This document shows, in pieces, positions 7,688-9,267 of a stretch of 9,267 nt of DNA. Made by a program: the position numbers and the translations under genes. The stretch is taken from the NCBI GenBank assembly GCA_002747015.1, contig NVXI01000017.1, positions 4,615 through 13,881 on the forward strand. Reading direction: 5' to 3'. The notes under the pieces were generated by a model. The model saw only the letters and a list, made by a program, of their open reading frames with translations, did no database searches and was not told the origin of the DNA. Positions within the stretch are counted from its first letter, which is position 1. Each line of letters opens with the position of its first letter. The DNA is from Zetaproteobacteria bacterium (GTDB lineage: Bacteria; Pseudomonadota; Alphaproteobacteria; Micavibrionales; Micavibrionaceae).

Positions 7688-9267
7688 ATGTTAAGTTTAT
7701 ATGGATCATTCAAAGTACCTGATGTTGATCGGGTGACGTTGTTTCGTGATGACGAAACACCACACAAATTTTATATGATTACGGATAAACCGGTTATCCT
7801 GAAAGCCAGTGATGGTACGCCATTGCTTGATTTTATAAGCTATGCACGAAACCCTGACGTTGTGTTGGCGAACCTTGAAGATGGAGAGGCGCTAACTGAC
7901 TTGGAAAGAGGGCATATGCAGCTCACCGTGGGCTTGCAAATTTCTGAAAGCGATCAGGAAAAAATCCGTGTTTTTTTAAAGGCGAAATTAGAGGATGAAG
8001 TTTCTAAAGGTTTTCGTTATCTGAATGTTGCCGTTGTTGTGACTGACCCTGAACTAGGGTATCCACCATTTTATGTCGGTGGAAGTGCCTCGGTTAATAC
8101 TTTTAATGATGATTTGCAACGTGCAGGCACGGGCACTGCTGACCCGGTTAAAAGCGGCGTATGTCCAGCGAGTTTTTCTTATGACCTGACACAGGAAGGC
8201 GCATCGTTGATGTTGCAATCCTTGCGCTCGGATAGTTTGCCGATTGTTGCGCGTTATGAGGGGATGAAGTTTGCGGCACGTATCCCAGCGTTGAAAATTA
8301 CGATTATAGGTGATCGACGTGAGGTTTTTAAAGAGTTTAAACAAAAATTGCGTTTTATTTCCGTGCGTAGGAAAAATGGTACAATTGCAAGGAGAAGAGC
8401 GTATTTTCGCCCCCCAACATTGGGAGATTTTAGGAGTACGTATCATAGTTTAACAGTGACTATTGATGACAGTGATTTCCGTGAGAGTGACGGTGCAGAT
8501 GATGCAACAGTTATGTTAGAGCAAATGGCAATGGATATTCTGGAGAATAATATTTTGCCAACATTCTTTGAGCCTATGTTGGAGGCGCCGGATGAGAATG
8601 ATGACAAAGAGAAGTCTGGTTGGTGGTTGAGAGACGAGCAAACGGAATTTTCTGGATCAATTAATCTGTCCTTCACAAAACGTGATGTTGTTTTGATGGA
8701 GCATAGTGCTAATGGGCAAGTCGGGGGAGAATTAACAGAGGCACAGAAGGATGAGGCTGTGCGTGTTCTGGATTTATCGCGCACTGAACATGAATTTATG
8801 AAAATGGTTATATTTCCGAATATCAATTTTGATACTGACCCTATTTTTGCGCTTCAGGTTTTTGTTAATTATGAAGAGTTTGATGAAATAGAGAACAGAA
8901 TGATTAAACATCATAAGGAAGCTGTTTTTCAAAAGGGTAGCGAGCCAATAAGAAAAGTCTTTAAGCTTGCCAAGGCGGCGGATGGTACACCAAAGGGAAC
9001 GTATCGTTATTCGAGTGTCCTTACATATAAATCCTCGGCATCGGTCTCGTCGATCGTATTTCCACCACAAGGTAATGCAATTGAGTCGGATAGTAAAAAT
9101 TTGATTATTACTTATCCCACACTCGGTCACATAAAATCTATGATTACGTTGGGAACATTGCCTGAAAATATTATCTCTGCGGCGGTTACTGTTAGTTATA
9201 TTGATACATCTATTGCTGGTTCAGAACAAATATTCTTCCTAGATAGAGATAATGTGTCGGCAGTGTA
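7688..9267 (+). CDS. Large head-plus-repeat protein (3'-partial), diverged paralogue C, 526 aa visible
   Basis: The frame is open from ATG 7688 through the window end with no stop, so the C-terminus is missing. Its paralogues suggest a full length near 770-820 residues. Module order matches the other large proteins: VTLFRDDETPHKFYM at 16-30 for the head start, MQLTVGL at 77-83 for the GFLTL strand, SFSYDLTQEGASLM at about 162-175 for the SLSEKGAAFM segment, GSINLSF at 323-329 for the middle module, first beta repeat from about 376 (TYRYSSVLTY at about 438-447), and a second begun near 481. It is the most diverged copy: the TPxLxGD motif is absent, a Cys-Pro (159-160) precedes the SFSYDL strand, and the head carries an extra segment at about 125-158. 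An acidic hinge (DENDDKEK from 302) is present. No signal peptide or membrane segment is seen. The function is unknown. Confidence 0.9.
   Translation, partial: MLSLYGSFKVPDVDRVTLFRDDETPHKFYMITDKPVILKASDGTPLLDFISYARNPDVVLANLEDGEALTDLERGHMQLTVGLQISESDQEKIRVFLKAKLEDEVSKGFRYLNVAVVVTDPELGYPPFYVGGSASVNTFNDDLQRAGTGTADPVKSGVCPASFSYDLTQEGASLMLQSLRSDSLPIVARYEGMKFAARIPALKITIIGDRREVFKEFKQKLRFISVRRKNGTIARRRAYFRPPTLGDFRSTYHSLTVTIDDSDFRESDGADDATVMLEQMAMDILENNILPTFFEPMLEAPDENDDKEKSGWWLRDEQTEFSGSINLSFTKRDVVLMEHSANGQVGGELTEAQKDEAVRVLDLSRTEHEFMKMVIFPNINFDTDPIFALQVFVNYEEFDEIENRMIKHHKEAVFQKGSEPIRKVFKLAKAADGTPKGTYRYSSVLTYKSSASVSSIVFPPQGNAIESDSKNLIITYPTLGHIKSMITLGTLPENIISAAVTVSYIDTSIAGSEQIFFLDRDNVSAV
8813..9267 (+). 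repeat. Start of the tandem beta-repeat block in paralogue C
   Basis: One complete repeat (residues about 376-480) and the first 46 residues of a second are visible. The first has the Tyr-Arg-Tyr strand at 439-441 and closes with NLIITYP, like SLVVVG in paralogue B. The second opens with IKSMITLG and ISAAVTVSYID, matching unit openings in the other paralogues. The block begins at the same residue position as in paralogue A. Confidence 0.5.

Noticed and set aside
8054..9130. Three consecutive minus-strand open frames of 118-130 codons
   Set aside because: They lie fully opposite the last plus-strand gene, which has a strong ribosome binding site and clear paralogy. Their translations are Cys-, Arg- and Ser-rich without domain features, as expected of antisense shadows.

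Overview
The window lies entirely inside one co-directional, tightly packed plus-strand gene cluster. It holds five genes plus the 3' end of a sixth, with gaps of only 10 to 35 bases. Base composition is on the AT-rich side of balanced, in the low-to-mid 40s percent GC by spot counts. Start sites carry Shine-Dalgarno sequences, and starts are ATG except for one GTG. This fits a bacterium. A Gram-negative proteobacterium is my guess, but nothing here fixes the taxon. No RNA gene, IS element, CRISPR array, terminator or clear promoter is visible, and no stretch over 300 bases is gene-free.

Layout: (1) bases 1-513 encode the C-terminal end of a large repeat protein that begins upstream. (2) 536-2848 and (3) 2866-5313 encode two complete large paralogues of 770 and 815 aa. 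(4) 5349-6956 encodes a 535-aa phospholipase D (PLD) superfamily protein with one perfect HKD motif and one irregular one. (5) 6967-7662 encodes a 231-aa protein that looks like a stand-alone version of the N-terminal 'head' of the large paralogues. (6) 7688 to the window end encodes 526 aa of another large paralogue that continues beyond the window.

The large proteins share an architecture that I can see by aligning them by eye but cannot assign to a named family. It consists of a head of about 200 residues (an FYY/FYF-x-x-x-x-P-x-IA motif, a GFLTL-like strand, a TPxLxGD motif and a GVSYDxTFxGL motif), a helical and then low-complexity hinge, a middle module, and four divergent tandem beta-rich repeats of about 92-107 residues. 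None of the proteins has a recognisable Sec signal peptide or a convincing transmembrane anchor.

The best candidate for an undescribed system is the set as a whole: a serially duplicated family of large head-plus-repeat proteins, a head-only paralogue, and an embedded PLD-type enzyme. My inference, not shown by sequence, is that the repeat proteins assemble together through their heads or repeats and that the PLD is the catalytic partner acting on a phosphodiester, most likely phospholipid or possibly nucleic acid. A toxin, defence or envelope-remodelling role is possible, but nothing in the window decides among them.
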